A stretch of DNA of 51,425 bases, taken from Prevotella corporis DSM 18810 = JCM 8529. Lineage in GTDB: Bacteria > Bacteroidota > Bacteroidia > Bacteroidales > Bacteroidaceae. The notes under the pieces were generated by a model. That model was not told the DNA's origin. It searched no databases and worked only from the letters and a program-made list of their open reading frames with translations. Each line of letters begins with the position of its first letter. The first letter of the stretch is position 1. The DNA is taken from assembly GCF_000430525.1 (NCBI RefSeq), contig NZ_AUME01000020.1:1-51425 (forward strand), written 5' to 3'. The position numbers and the translations under genes were made by a program. This document shows, one piece after another, positions 27,235 through 35,508 of the stretch.

Positions 27235-28089
27235 CTACCACTCAATCAAGTTGTACGGTTTGGCTTTCGAGTGCTTGAGAGCGTTCCCGTTGCCATCGGT
27301 TATTGTGATGGAGTTGCGCACCGAGGCGGGATAAATCATCAGCGTGTATCCGATTGGATCGGAAAAATACTGCTTATACACTTTGTTTAATGCTTTTCGG
27401 CTGATTAATTCAAAGTCTTTTCCTTTGTAAACGATGGCGGCGCCTCCCTGAACATTCTTCAGTCCCACAGCCTTGAACACGAATTCATTGTCTGAATCGT
27501 TGGCGGAGAGTACCAGTCCCGGAAGTCCCTGCAGCTTCCACGGCCCATTATCAATGGGAATGTTCTCCGCATACCAAGCATACCACGTTCGACCCTTGAA
27601 GTTTGCCACCGCCAATCGACAGTCGTACCCCAAAATGGCTTTCGAACTGTCGGCAATCAATGTCCAATCGGGAGTGTTCATCTGCTCTTCGACGGCAAAT
27701 CCGCTCATCGCCACCTTGTCAAGGAACATGGATTTTCCTACCGTGGGATAGTTCTTATAATATTGCCAGCTCACTTTTGGAATCGCATTTATCTCAAACG
27801 ACCCCTCCTTGTCGGACATAGCGAAAATGACTGAGTCAACTTGGAACGCAAGATAGCTGAAGAAAGCCGATGAGCTGTCGCCCACTTGAAGGAGCATTCG
27901 CTCGCTAATGCTTTTATTGTTGCCGGGCGTTCGGTCATAGACTTGTCTCAAGTCGTACAAAATTTCGTACCTAATCCGGTCTATTGGCTCACTGGTTGAG
28001 CTGAAAGACTCCCCCGGTGACATGGCCGACTGTGCCCAACTGCATACCGACAGTCCACACAAGACGATACTGGAGATAATTCTTTTCAT
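27235..28089 (-). CDS. GLPGLI-family protein
   Basis: 284 aa from ATG 28089 (MKRIISSIVLCGLSVCSWA, signal peptide); ATGs at 28095 and 28131 are possible alternatives. The family signature is WKLQGLPGLVLSA near residue 205, preceded by WYAWYAENIPIDNGPWKL. Exported; biochemical role unknown for the family. It sits first in a transcript with the receptor-like barrel and diverges from the tethered regulator at 28255 across 165 bases. Confidence 0.9.
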   Translation of the reverse strand: MKRIISSIVLCGLSVCSWAQSAMSPGESFSSTSEPIDRIRYEILYDLRQVYDRTPGNNKSISERMLLQVGDSSSAFFSYLAFQVDSVIFAMSDKEGSFEINAIPKVSWQYYKNYPTVGKSMFLDKVAMSGFAVEEQMNTPDWTLIADSSKAILGYDCRLAVANFKGRTWYAWYAENIPIDNGPWKLQGLPGLVLSANDSDNEFVFKAVGLKNVQGGAAIVYKGKDFELISRKALNKVYKQYFSDPIGYTLMIYPASVRNSITITDGNGNALKHSKAKPYNLIEW

Positions 28090-28228
28090 AATCATTTGTA
28101 TTTGTTTTCGGGCAAAGTTATCGCTAACCATCGATGAAACCGTCTCTTTTTCTTATCCGTTTCTTACTTCCAGCCATTATTTTTCTTACTAAATTCTTAC
28201 TATAGCTATTTATCTGATGAAAATGGTT

Positions 28229-28238
28229 TATCTTTGTC
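28229..28238 (+). promoter_or_regulatory. -7 element for the tethered regulator gene
   Basis: TATCTTTGTC, 17 bases before ATG 28255. The -33 position does not match TTTG well, which would suit a regulated promoter. Confidence 0.5.
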
Positions 28239-28254
28239 GAAACAATTAAATCTA

Positions 28255-29352
28255 ATGGACAAGCGAATAAAAATAGTTTGGTATCTCAGTGTCACCACCA
28301 TCTTGCTCATTTTCGTAGGGCAAGCCTACTGGATTTATTCCCAATACCAATATGCCGGCGATATGTTGGCAGAACAAATGAAGAGAGAATGCACCACGGC
28401 CATCAAGGACGAGCAAGGAATCAGGGAGGTCAGGCGCATGAAGGAAACAGAAAAAGACAATCGGTTCAACAAGATCAGGATTGCATCGAAGTCCGTAAAT
28501 AAAAATGCCAACGAGTCGAACCGAATACTTGACGTCACTTACACGTTGGGAGACAATACCCGTTATTTCATCAGGGTGAAAGGATTGAGCAATGATGAGT
28601 TGTCGATGATTCTTGACCGATACATAATTGCCTGCTTCAAGCCCATCCAAGCACAGACCATTGATTCGGTGATGGCAAGCAAGGGCTATGCCGGCATGAG
28701 GGATTTCAGGACCATTCGCAAGGAGGGTGTTGTGATGTTGCCGCAATATGAGGTAACAACAGGATTGAGAAAGATGCTGAAAGTAGCTTATTGCAGCAAT
28801 CCTTTGAGGAAGGAGGCTGTCACCTTCGCCATTCCAATCCCCGTCAATACAATTATAAAGACCTTGACGTGGCAGTTGGGTGCGTCGCTTTTGCTCTTGC
28901 TCGTTTTGGCTTTTTGTCTCTATTATCAGATTAAAACCATCATGATTCAGAAACGAATCGACGCCATGCGTCATGAGTTCATGAAAAATATGATATTCGA
29001 GATGAAACAACCCGTTGAGCCTAATGCCGCCGAAGATGTGCTACGTATCGGCGATACTGATTTCAGGTACAGCATGAATGAGCTTCAGCATGAGTCCGAA
29101 CGAGTGATGCTCACCTCAAGGCAAGCCGAAATCTTCAAGATTCTGAGCGATTCGCCCAATAGAATCGTACCACGCGAGCAGATTTTGCTTGCAGCGTGGG
29201 GCGATGACTCCTATTCGAACTCCATGGCACTGAACGTTCAGATAAGTTACCTGCGCCAGGCCATTAGGTCGGATGAGCGACTGGCCATTGAGGTTGTCTA
29301 TAAGAAAGGATATATACTGAATGTAAAGGAGAAAGCCTGCAGGCAGTCATGA
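28255..29352 (+). CDS. Membrane-tethered winged-helix regulator with a kinase-type sensor N-terminus
   Basis: 365 aa from ATG 28255. Order: membrane helix 1 (6-28, IVWYLSVTTILLIFVGQAYW), an extracytoplasmic region (29-204), membrane helix 2 (205-226, TWQLGASLLLLLVLAFCLYY), then MRHEFMKNMIFEMKQP at 238-253, and an OmpR-type winged helix (about 262-357: MLTSRQAEIFKILSDSPN, VPREQILLAAWGDDSY, NVQISYLRQAIRS, VYKKGYILNV). The 238-253 block aligns with the HEFxNNMTHELKTP H-box of Bacteroidota histidine kinases, but Phe248 replaces the phosphoacceptor His. There is no ATPase domain and no receiver. It looks like a two-component pair collapsed into a one-component membrane transcription factor. The likely target is the divergent GLPGLI-receptor unit. 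Confidence 0.9.
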   Translation: MDKRIKIVWYLSVTTILLIFVGQAYWIYSQYQYAGDMLAEQMKRECTTAIKDEQGIREVRRMKETEKDNRFNKIRIASKSVNKNANESNRILDVTYTLGDNTRYFIRVKGLSNDELSMILDRYIIACFKPIQAQTIDSVMASKGYAGMRDFRTIRKEGVVMLPQYEVTTGLRKMLKVAYCSNPLRKEAVTFAIPIPVNTIIKTLTWQLGASLLLLLVLAFCLYYQIKTIMIQKRIDAMRHEFMKNMIFEMKQPVEPNAAEDVLRIGDTDFRYSMNELQHESERVMLTSRQAEIFKILSDSPNRIVPREQILLAAWGDDSYSNSMALNVQISYLRQAIRSDERLAIEVVYKKGYILNVKEKACRQS

Positions 29353-29367
29353 CCGCAGGCTTTCTTA
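29331..29367 (+). terminator. Terminator overlapping the regulator's 3' end
   Basis: GAAAGCCTGC (29331-29340) pairs with GCAGGCTTTC (29354-29363), then TTATT. The left arm lies inside the last codons of the regulator gene. Confidence 0.8.
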
Positions 29368-29587
29368 TTCAACATGGCTCTGATCAGTTTCAGTTATGCG
29401 AAACGTCGTGACAGCCTTCCTTTTCTTTGTGCCTTCTTGTTTTTATTCGGCATCTTTCCATTTCCTGTCAACGGTATGACGGGCCATGACTTTTCAGAAA
29501 CACGGAAAAGACAGGCCAGCCACCGAATCCGATATTTCTATAAAATAGGTTTGCTGGCCCAGTCTTTCATGATGGTTTGCTGTCTAA

Positions 29588-31159
29588 TTATTTTATCAAG
29601 TTGCCCAATATGCTCCGAGTTAGCTCACGTGTCATGGTGCGGGTAGCGGCGGAAGTGGCGTTCTTCACGACTCTTCCAGTGGCGCTTGTGGTGGAACGCG
29701 ACTTCTTGCCCGTCACTTTGTTTGAAATAGCTGTCCCCAAAACCGTCGCCAGCGTTGCGGTGATGGCAGTCAGGATGGACTTCAATATTTTACCGATGAC
29801 CGACGAGCCTTTCTTCTGCGTTGTTGCCTGCTCTGTTTTCTCTATATTCTTCTCATTCTGCTGCGTGGCAACCTGTTGCTCCATTTTCAGGAGTTGCTCG
29901 TAAGCACTTTCGCGATCCACTGGATTGTCGTACTTCCCCGCAACATTGGAATGTTGTATGATCTCCTTTCGCTGGTCATCGGTGATGGCGCCAATCTGAC
30001 TCAACGGGAACAGCACCTTGGCCCGTTCGGCAATCTGTGGGGCACCCTTCTCATCGAGGAATGACACAAGAGCCTCACCGGTTTCGAGGTTCATAATGGC
30101 CTCGTCGGTCTTGAAAGCTGGGTTCTCGCGGAATGTTTCGGCGGCAGCCTTCACAGCTTTCTGGTCTTTTGGGGTGTAGGCCCGGAGCGCATGCTGAAGC
30201 CTGTTACCCAACTGTCCGAGAATGTTCAATGGAATGTCAGTGGGACTCTGCGTGATGAAGTAGATGCCCACGCCCTTGCTACGGATCAGCTTGATGACCT
30301 GTTCTATCTTGTCAGTGAGTGCCTTGGATGTTCCCTTGAACAGCATGTGGGCCTCGTCGAAGAAGAAAACCAGCTTTGGCAGAGGCTGGTCGCCCACTTC
30401 CGGCAGCGAGGTGTATAGCTCCGACATCAGCCACAATAGGAAAGTGGAATAAAGTTTGGGCTGCATCATCAGTTTGTCGGCGGCCAAAACGTTCATGATA
30501 CCCTTACCACCCTCGGTTTGCAGCAGATCGTTGATGTCGAATGACGGTTCGCCAAAGAACTTGTCGGCTCCTTGTCCTTCCAACGTGAGCAAGGCTCTCT
30601 GTATGGCTCCGATGGAGGCTGTCGAGATGTTGCCGTACTTTGTGGTATATTCGCCTGCATGACTCCCCACGTAGTCGAGCATGGAACGGAGGTCTTTCAT
30701 GTCGAGAATGAGTAGTCCCCGTTCATCGGCCACCCGGAAAACAATATTGAGGACACCTGCTTGGGTTTCGTTAAGCTCCAATAGGCGGGTGAGAAGTTCG
30801 GGGCCCATCTCCGAAACTGTTGCGCGCATGGGATGCCCCTGCTCGCCAAACACATCGAAGAAACGCACCGGACATGACTGGAACTGTGGTGAGGCAATGC
30901 CGAACTCGGTCATGCGCTTCTCGATGAAGTCTGAAAGTTTGCCCACTTGGCTGATACCTGATAGGTCGCCCTTCATGTCGGCCATGAAGCAAGGTACTCC
31001 TGCTTGGCAGAACGACTCTGCAATCACCTGAAGGCTCACGGTCTTACCTGTACCTGTCGCACCGGCGATGAGGCCATGACGATTCGCCATCTTTCCGTTC
31101 ATCACGATTGGACCATTGGTCCCATGTGCAATGTATAATCCTTGTTCTTGTGTGTACAT
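29588..31159 (-). CDS. HerA-like ATPase (DUF853 / YjgR family)
   Basis: 523 aa. Walker A GATGTGKT at 33-40, KGDLSGISQ, Walker [12 protein letters not shown], and a sensor-like [11 protein letters not shown]. The last ~90 residues are low-complexity and basic ([20 protein letters not shown]). The family is related to the HerA/FtsK DNA-pumping ATPases but its cellular role is not settled. It stands alone, convergent with the tethered regulator gene. Confidence 0.92.
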   Translation of the reverse strand: MYTQEQGLYIAHGTNGPIVMNGKMANRHGLIAGATGTGKTVSLQVIAESFCQAGVPCFMADMKGDLSGISQVGKLSDFIEKRMTEFGIASPQFQSCPVRFFDVFGEQGHPMRATVSEMGPELLTRLLELNETQAGVLNIVFRVADERGLLILDMKDLRSMLDYVGSHAGEYTTKYGNISTASIGAIQRALLTLEGQGADKFFGEPSFDINDLLQTEGGKGIMNVLAADKLMMQPKLYSTFLLWLMSELYTSLPEVGDQPLPKLVFFFDEAHMLFKGTSKALTDKIEQVIKLIRSKGVGIYFITQSPTDIPLNILGQLGNRLQHALRAYTPKDQKAVKAAAETFRENPAFKTDEAIMNLETGEALVSFLDEKGAPQIAERAKVLFPLSQIGAITDDQRKEIIQHSNVAGKYDNPVDRESAYEQLLKMEQQVATQQNEKNIEKTEQATTQKKGSSVIGKILKSILTAITATLATVLGTAISNKVTGKKSRSTTSATGRVVKNATSAATRTMTRELTRSILGNLIK

Positions 31160-31629
31160 AATGTCCTCTAATTTTGCTATTTGTCCGTAAAGTTAAGTTT
31201 TTCCCTTGACAATTGAAAATTTAATGGATTAAATAGTTGATAATATTTATATTTTCTTTAATAATGCCATTATCTTGTCAAGAATTTTCATCATTAGCTT
31301 ACGATAACTTGGCTTTTATGTTGTCGTTGGTAAGCTATGGTATTGCGAAAGGTAAGGTTTCACACGGTCAAAGATGAGCTTTTTGAAGGTAAAATATATT
31401 TGCTTGTAAATCAGCTGTTTATTAAGTTGTCTGCCGAGGCTGTTTTGTCAAGTTTTTTCTTTTCCGTACTTTTCGGACCGTTGCGGGCCAACGGATGCAG
31501 ACTGCCTGACAGATTCTTAGGCTATTTTGTGGGATGGAATGAACGTTGTTTGAGCTTTTTTCTTTATCTTTGCAAGCGTTGCGCTTTCGCGGCACAGCAT
31601 AATGATGAACCAAATTAATAAACGGAACA
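31160..31629. other. Divergent intergenic region, HerA-like / AmpG-like genes
   Basis: AT-rich. It holds array E (31304-31382) and a plus-strand TATCTTTGC (31565-31573) for the transporter gene. An ATG-initiated 14-codon frame (31602-31646) overlaps the TTG start of the transporter. Confidence 0.6.
31304..31382. repeat. 22-bp-pitch palindrome array, copy E
   Basis: Four units at 31304 (ATAACTTGGCTTT), 31326 (GTTGGTAAGCTAT), 31348 (AAAGGTAAGGTTT) and 31370 (AAAGATGAGCTTT), exact 22-base step, spacers TATGTTGTC, GGTATTGCG and CACACGGTC. About 190 bases upstream of the AmpG-like gene's -7 element. Confidence 0.75.
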
Positions 31630-32907
31630 TTGAAATCAAATTATAATACATCGCCTTGGGCATGGGTGCCAACGCTTTATTTCGTTGAGGGATTACCCAA
31701 TGTGGCGGTGACCTTGCTTTCCCTCGTATTGTATCGGCAGATGGGGTTGACCGATGCTGAGATAACATTCTACACTTCGTGGTTCTATCTTCCGTGGGTG
31801 ATAAAGCCCTTGTGGAGTCCGTTCCTCGATTTGCTGAAAACGAAGCGATGGTGGATTGTCGCTATGCAGACGTTGTTAGGTGCGGCGTTTGCCGGTGTCG
31901 CTTTCACGGTCAATACTTCTTGGTGGCTACAAGGGTCAATTTGCTTCTTCTGGCTGTTGGCTTTCTCAAGTGCCACCCACGATGTCGGTGCTGACGGCTT
32001 CTATATGTTGGGCCTTAAGCAGCACGAGCAGGCATTCTTCGTGGGAATCCGCTCCACGTTCTTCCGTGTATCGTGGATTGTGGGCAAAGGAGGTCTGGTG
32101 GCTTTGGCTGGACTCTTGCAGGAAACGATGAACATTCAGATGTCGTGGGCGTTGATTTTCTATGCTTTAGCGGCTCTCTTCATCGGTATGTCGCTCTATC
32201 ATAACTTCATTTTGCCCAAACCAGCAGAGGATTCGGAGCGCGGAGGCTTAGACGCCACAAGTCTGTTGAGGGAGTTCGGAGCCACATTCGTCACCTTTTT
32301 CGAGAAGAAACAGATTTGGGTGGCCATCGCCTTTATGCTTCTTTTCCGTTTTCCAGAGGCATTGCTCAATCCTGTGTCGCCTCTTTTCCTGCAAGCGCCA
32401 AAACATGTCGGTGGTTTGCAGTTGTCACTTGAGGCCTTTGGTATGGTGAACGGAACGGTGGGTGTCGTGGGGTTGCTTTTGGGAGGCATTCTTGGTGGAC
32501 TGGTAGCCAGTGAAGGCGGACTGAAAAAGTGGCTTTGGCCGATGACCATTGCCATCACGCTGCCGAATATGGCATATGTTTATCTCGGTTTTGTGATGCC
32601 TACAAGTCTTTTTGCCATCAGTCTGGCCATCTTTATCGAGAATTTCGGCTATGGTTTCGGATTCAGTGCCTACATGCTCTTTATGATTTATTTCAGTCAG
32701 GGTGACCACAAAACCAGTCATTACGCCCTTTGTACGGGATTTATGGCGCTGTCGATGATGTTGCCGGGTTTCTTTGCTGGAGCATTGGCAGACTGGGTAG
32801 GCTACGATTGGTTTTTCGTGATTGTCATGGTGTCATGCGTATTCCCATTCTTGGTTGCGTCTTTGTTGAAGATAGACCCTGAGTTTGGAAAGAAAGGCAA
32901 AGAATAG
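31630..32907 (+). CDS. AmpG-like MFS transporter
   Basis: 425 aa, about 12 membrane segments. It opens with SPWAWVPTLYFVEGLPNVAV and contains FYTSWFYLPWVIKPLWSPFLD and SSATHDVGADGFY, which match the AmpG (PAT) family that imports anhydro-muropeptides for cell-wall recycling. The only plausible start is TTG 31630, because an in-frame TGA lies at 31606 with no ATG between. The start sits inside a 14-codon ATG frame, suggesting coupled translation. Substrate not proven. Confidence 0.85.
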   Translation: MKSNYNTSPWAWVPTLYFVEGLPNVAVTLLSLVLYRQMGLTDAEITFYTSWFYLPWVIKPLWSPFLDLLKTKRWWIVAMQTLLGAAFAGVAFTVNTSWWLQGSICFFWLLAFSSATHDVGADGFYMLGLKQHEQAFFVGIRSTFFRVSWIVGKGGLVALAGLLQETMNIQMSWALIFYALAALFIGMSLYHNFILPKPAEDSERGGLDATSLLREFGATFVTFFEKKQIWVAIAFMLLFRFPEALLNPVSPLFLQAPKHVGGLQLSLEAFGMVNGTVGVVGLLLGGILGGLVASEGGLKKWLWPMTIAITLPNMAYVYLGFVMPTSLFAISLAIFIENFGYGFGFSAYMLFMIYFSQGDHKTSHYALCTGFMALSMMLPGFFAGALADWVGYDWFFVIVMVSCVFPFLVASLLKIDPEFGKKGKE

Positions 32908-32926
32908 TCGATCGGCTGGTTATGTC

Positions 32927-33916
32927 TTACTGTGACAGTGATTTGAGAAGATTTTCAATCAGTTTGGGCAGGGCATAGCCGTCGAGCTGATTCTCTTTTA
33001 TCCAAATGAAGTCTCCCGGCAAGTTTTCTGGGCGGATTTCCGTGTTCCATAAGTAAAAGTCGGCGAAGATTATCTGATGGGTGAGTACGTGCTTGACTTT
33101 CGATTTCAGGAGCTTGGCTTCCGTGGGCAATGTGATATCTTTGGTGGTAGGAAATTCCCACAGCCCTTGCCAGATGTCTCGCTTTCCTCGTCTCCGGATG
33201 GCGATCTCATCTCCGTTCTTCGTGTAGATGTAAGTGAAATGGCGCTCCCTTAGTTTTATTTTCTTACTCTTCACAGGCAGCAATTCAGTTTTGTGAGTTC
33301 TGAAAGCCACGCATGTTTCGAGCAGTGGGCAGCTGTCGCATCGGGGAGCTGAGGGAGTGCATTGGATTGCTCCGAAATCCATGATCGCTTGGTTGAATGT
33401 CGCAGGTTGTCGCTTGTCTATAAGCTCTTGTGCCATGGTCTTGAACTCCTTTTTCCCCGTTGTCGAGTCTATCGGAGTTCCAATACCGAAGTATCTTGAC
33501 AGTACGCGATAGACATTACCATCAACCACAGCAATTGGCTCGTTGAACGAAATGGAGGCAATGGCTGCGGCAGTATAATCGCCTACACCCTTCAACATCT
33601 TTATTTCATTGAAAGTCTTGGGAAATGAACCTCTTTCGACAATCTGTTTGGCTGCCGCATGGAGATTGCGGGCACGTGAGTAATAGCCCAGTCCCTGCCA
33701 TTCGCGCAACACCTCGTCCTCGCTTGCATGGGCAAGGGCGGACACGTGAGGCCAACGGGCGATAAATCGTTCCCAATAGGCTTGGCCTTGAGCAACGCGT
33801 GTCTGTTGCAATATGACTTCGCTCAGCCAGATTGCGTAGGGATCTGTTGTCTCGCGCCACGGGAGATTGCGCCCATTTTCGGCGAACCAATGGAGGATTG
33901 TATGAGTGAAATTCAT
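32927..33916 (-). CDS. mutY: A/G-specific adenine glycosylase
   Basis: 329 aa from ATG 33916 (MNFTHTILHWF); longer upstream frames lack homology. The catalytic region has SEVILQQTRV (Glu33) and the helix-hairpin-helix LKGVGDYTAAAI followed by VVDGNVYRVLSR (Asp132). The iron-sulfur loop is Cys186-x6-Cys193-x2-Cys196-x5-Cys202. The C-terminal NUDIX-like domain (about 215-329) has IWQGLWEFPTT. It removes adenine mispaired with 8-oxoguanine. Confidence 0.96.
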   Translation of the reverse strand: MNFTHTILHWFAENGRNLPWRETTDPYAIWLSEVILQQTRVAQGQAYWERFIARWPHVSALAHASEDEVLREWQGLGYYSRARNLHAAAKQIVERGSFPKTFNEIKMLKGVGDYTAAAIASISFNEPIAVVDGNVYRVLSRYFGIGTPIDSTTGKKEFKTMAQELIDKRQPATFNQAIMDFGAIQCTPSAPRCDSCPLLETCVAFRTHKTELLPVKSKKIKLRERHFTYIYTKNGDEIAIRRRGKRDIWQGLWEFPTTKDITLPTEAKLLKSKVKHVLTHQIIFADFYLWNTEIRPENLPGDFIWIKENQLDGYALPKLIENLLKSLSQ

Positions 33917-34231
33917 GTTGCAAAGATAGGGAAAAGACATAAATTGCAAAAAGTTAACAGAAAAAAAGTTGGATAGGTTCAGATAATTTTCTATTTTTGC
34001 CATGATAAGGGAGTGTTAATGAAAGGTGGGTTCTATAAATTACCACCGTAACAAGTCATAAATGGAATGTGGGTTACGTCTTGTTGGCTTTTCTTTTCTT
34101 TTCAGTTTGATGTGTGAGCGCATTCGGTCGCATAGGCCGCTGCACTCGTTCGTTTGTAGGCACATTGAATTTGAAAAGTAAACAAAATTTGACAAGGCTA
34201 ATTTATAGAACCCGACTAATTTTTATTGGAT
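33917..34231. other. Intergenic region containing an inverted-repeat-bounded element
   Basis: No gene supported. Most of it is the 186-bp unit described at 34028-34213. Confidence 0.6.
34028..34213. repeat. 186-bp unit bounded by a 15-bp inverted repeat; TTCTATAAAT repeat copy 2
   Basis: GGGTTCTATAAATTA (34028-34042) is exactly inverted at 34199-34213. The left ~60 bases align with 24482-24540. Inside is an inverted pair GTAAC / GTTAC at the same place as ACGCA / TGCGT in the other copy, with TGGAAT in the loop. The right arm is 18 bases before the lipoprotein start codon. It could be a small non-autonomous mobile element or a structured leader. Confidence 0.6.
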
Positions 34232-34594
34232 ATGCAATACTTAAAGAAAATATCCATGAGCTTTGTCATCTTGATGCCGGCACTCATGTTGGATTCTTGC
34301 TCCACAAAGCAAGCGGCAATCAACGACTTACAGAGGTTGTCTTATGATCTCAGAGATAACAGCCGCAACTATACGGTCAGGGAGTGGCGTGGAGCTGCCG
34401 ACAGGTTTGTCAAGATACGCAAGCGGATTTCAAAACACGACTACACGGCTTCTGAACGGGAGGAGATAGGAAGATTAGAGGGGCAGTGTGCCAAGTATAT
34501 GGTTCAGGGTGCGAAAGATGGGGCGCTCGATAATATATTAGTGTTCGGTAAGGAAATACAAGGAATACTCGACGGAATTGGCTATTCAAACTGA
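34232..34594 (+). CDS. Small lipoprotein of unknown function
   Basis: 120 aa from ATG 34232 (MQYLKKISMSF); TTG 34226 is an alternative. The signal sequence ends in a lipobox-like LDSC. The mature part is helical and charged (DLQRLSYDLRDNSRNYTVREW, ASEREEIGRLEGQCAKYM) with no family I recognise. No terminator is clear in the 219 bases downstream. Confidence 0.75.
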   Translation: MQYLKKISMSFVILMPALMLDSCSTKQAAINDLQRLSYDLRDNSRNYTVREWRGAADRFVKIRKRISKHDYTASEREEIGRLEGQCAKYMVQGAKDGALDNILVFGKEIQGILDGIGYSN

Positions 34595-34756
34595 TGTTTC
34601 ATAGCTGTGTTGTCGTGCTTCTTTTCGTGAGCGAATAGATGGGATGTTTGCAAAGATAATCCTTATTCGCAAGTTCGCTCTTCAATAGGTGAATTATCAG
34701 CGAAATTGATATCAGACAATAATGAGGGCATATTTTAGTTTTTTTGAACTAAAAAT

Positions 34757-34788
34757 ATTGTTTAGTCGTTTGGTTTTTGTAACTTTGC
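34757..34788 (+). promoter_or_regulatory. Promoter of the IMP cyclohydrolase gene
   Basis: ATTG (34757-34760), 19-base spacer, TAACTTTGC (34780-34788), 26 bases before ATG 34814. Probably also drives mreB onward. Confidence 0.7.
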
Positions 34789-34813
34789 ACATCAAATCTA
34801 AATATCTCTTACA

Positions 34814-35407
34814 ATGGCAAGTACAAAACAAATCAAGACTGCACTCATTTCTGTTTTCCACAAGGATGGGTTGGATGCCCTGTTGGAAAAGCTGAACAAA
34901 GAGGGCGTTAAGTTCCTTAGTACTGGAGGCACGCAACAGTTTATCGAGTCCTTGGGCTATGAATGTCAGAAAGTTGAGGATGTGACAACCTATCCCTCTA
35001 TTTTGGGTGGTCGGGTAAAGACCTTACATCCGAAGATTTTCGGTGGAATTCTTGCGCGTCGCAATTTCGAGGGCGACCAGAAGCAGATGAGGGAGTATGA
35101 TATTCCTGAGATTGACTTGGTTATTGTTGACCTTTATCCGTTTGAACAGACGGTTGCCAGTGGCGCCAGTGAGCAGGACATCATCGAAAAGATTGATATC
35201 GGTGGCATTTCCCTTATTCGTGCCGGTGCGAAGAATTTCAACGATGTTGTCATTGTACCAAGCAAAGCCGAGTATCCAGTACTGCTTCAGTTGTTGAACA
35301 CTAAGGGTGCCATGACTGATTTTGAGGATCGCAAGATGTTTGCAGAGCGTGCCTTTGGGGTGAGCAGTCAGTATGACACAGCTATTCACAACTGGTTCGC
35401 AAGGTAA
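34814..35407 (+). CDS. purH: IMP cyclohydrolase, stand-alone (N-terminal half of PurH)
   Basis: 197 aa, an MGS-like domain only: FLSTGGTQQFIESLG, GGRVKTLHPKIFGGILARR, DLVIVDLYPFE and KIDIGGISLIRAGAKNF. It closes FAICAR to IMP, the last step of purine synthesis. It ends about where the transformylase domain starts in one-chain PurH (~510 aa). That half is encoded 27 kb away at 6530-7711. The next gene, 101 bases on, is mreB; I recall full-length purH beside mreB in Bacteroides, which would make this the ancestral position. Confidence 0.92.
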   Translation: MASTKQIKTALISVFHKDGLDALLEKLNKEGVKFLSTGGTQQFIESLGYECQKVEDVTTYPSILGGRVKTLHPKIFGGILARRNFEGDQKQMREYDIPEIDLVIVDLYPFEQTVASGASEQDIIEKIDIGGISLIRAGAKNFNDVVIVPSKAEYPVLLQLLNTKGAMTDFEDRKMFAERAFGVSSQYDTAIHNWFAR

Positions 35408-35508
35408 GAATTACTATTCCTTAGGGAATGGCATTGAGAGATAGTATTAATCATTTACCTGTTGATCGGGTTTAATTCGATTCGACACTTATTATCAAAT
35501 TATAAAGA

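Noticed and set aside
29374..29646. 90-codon plus-strand frame
   Set aside because: Overlaps the 3' end of the HerA-like gene, no family features, composition unlike neighbours.
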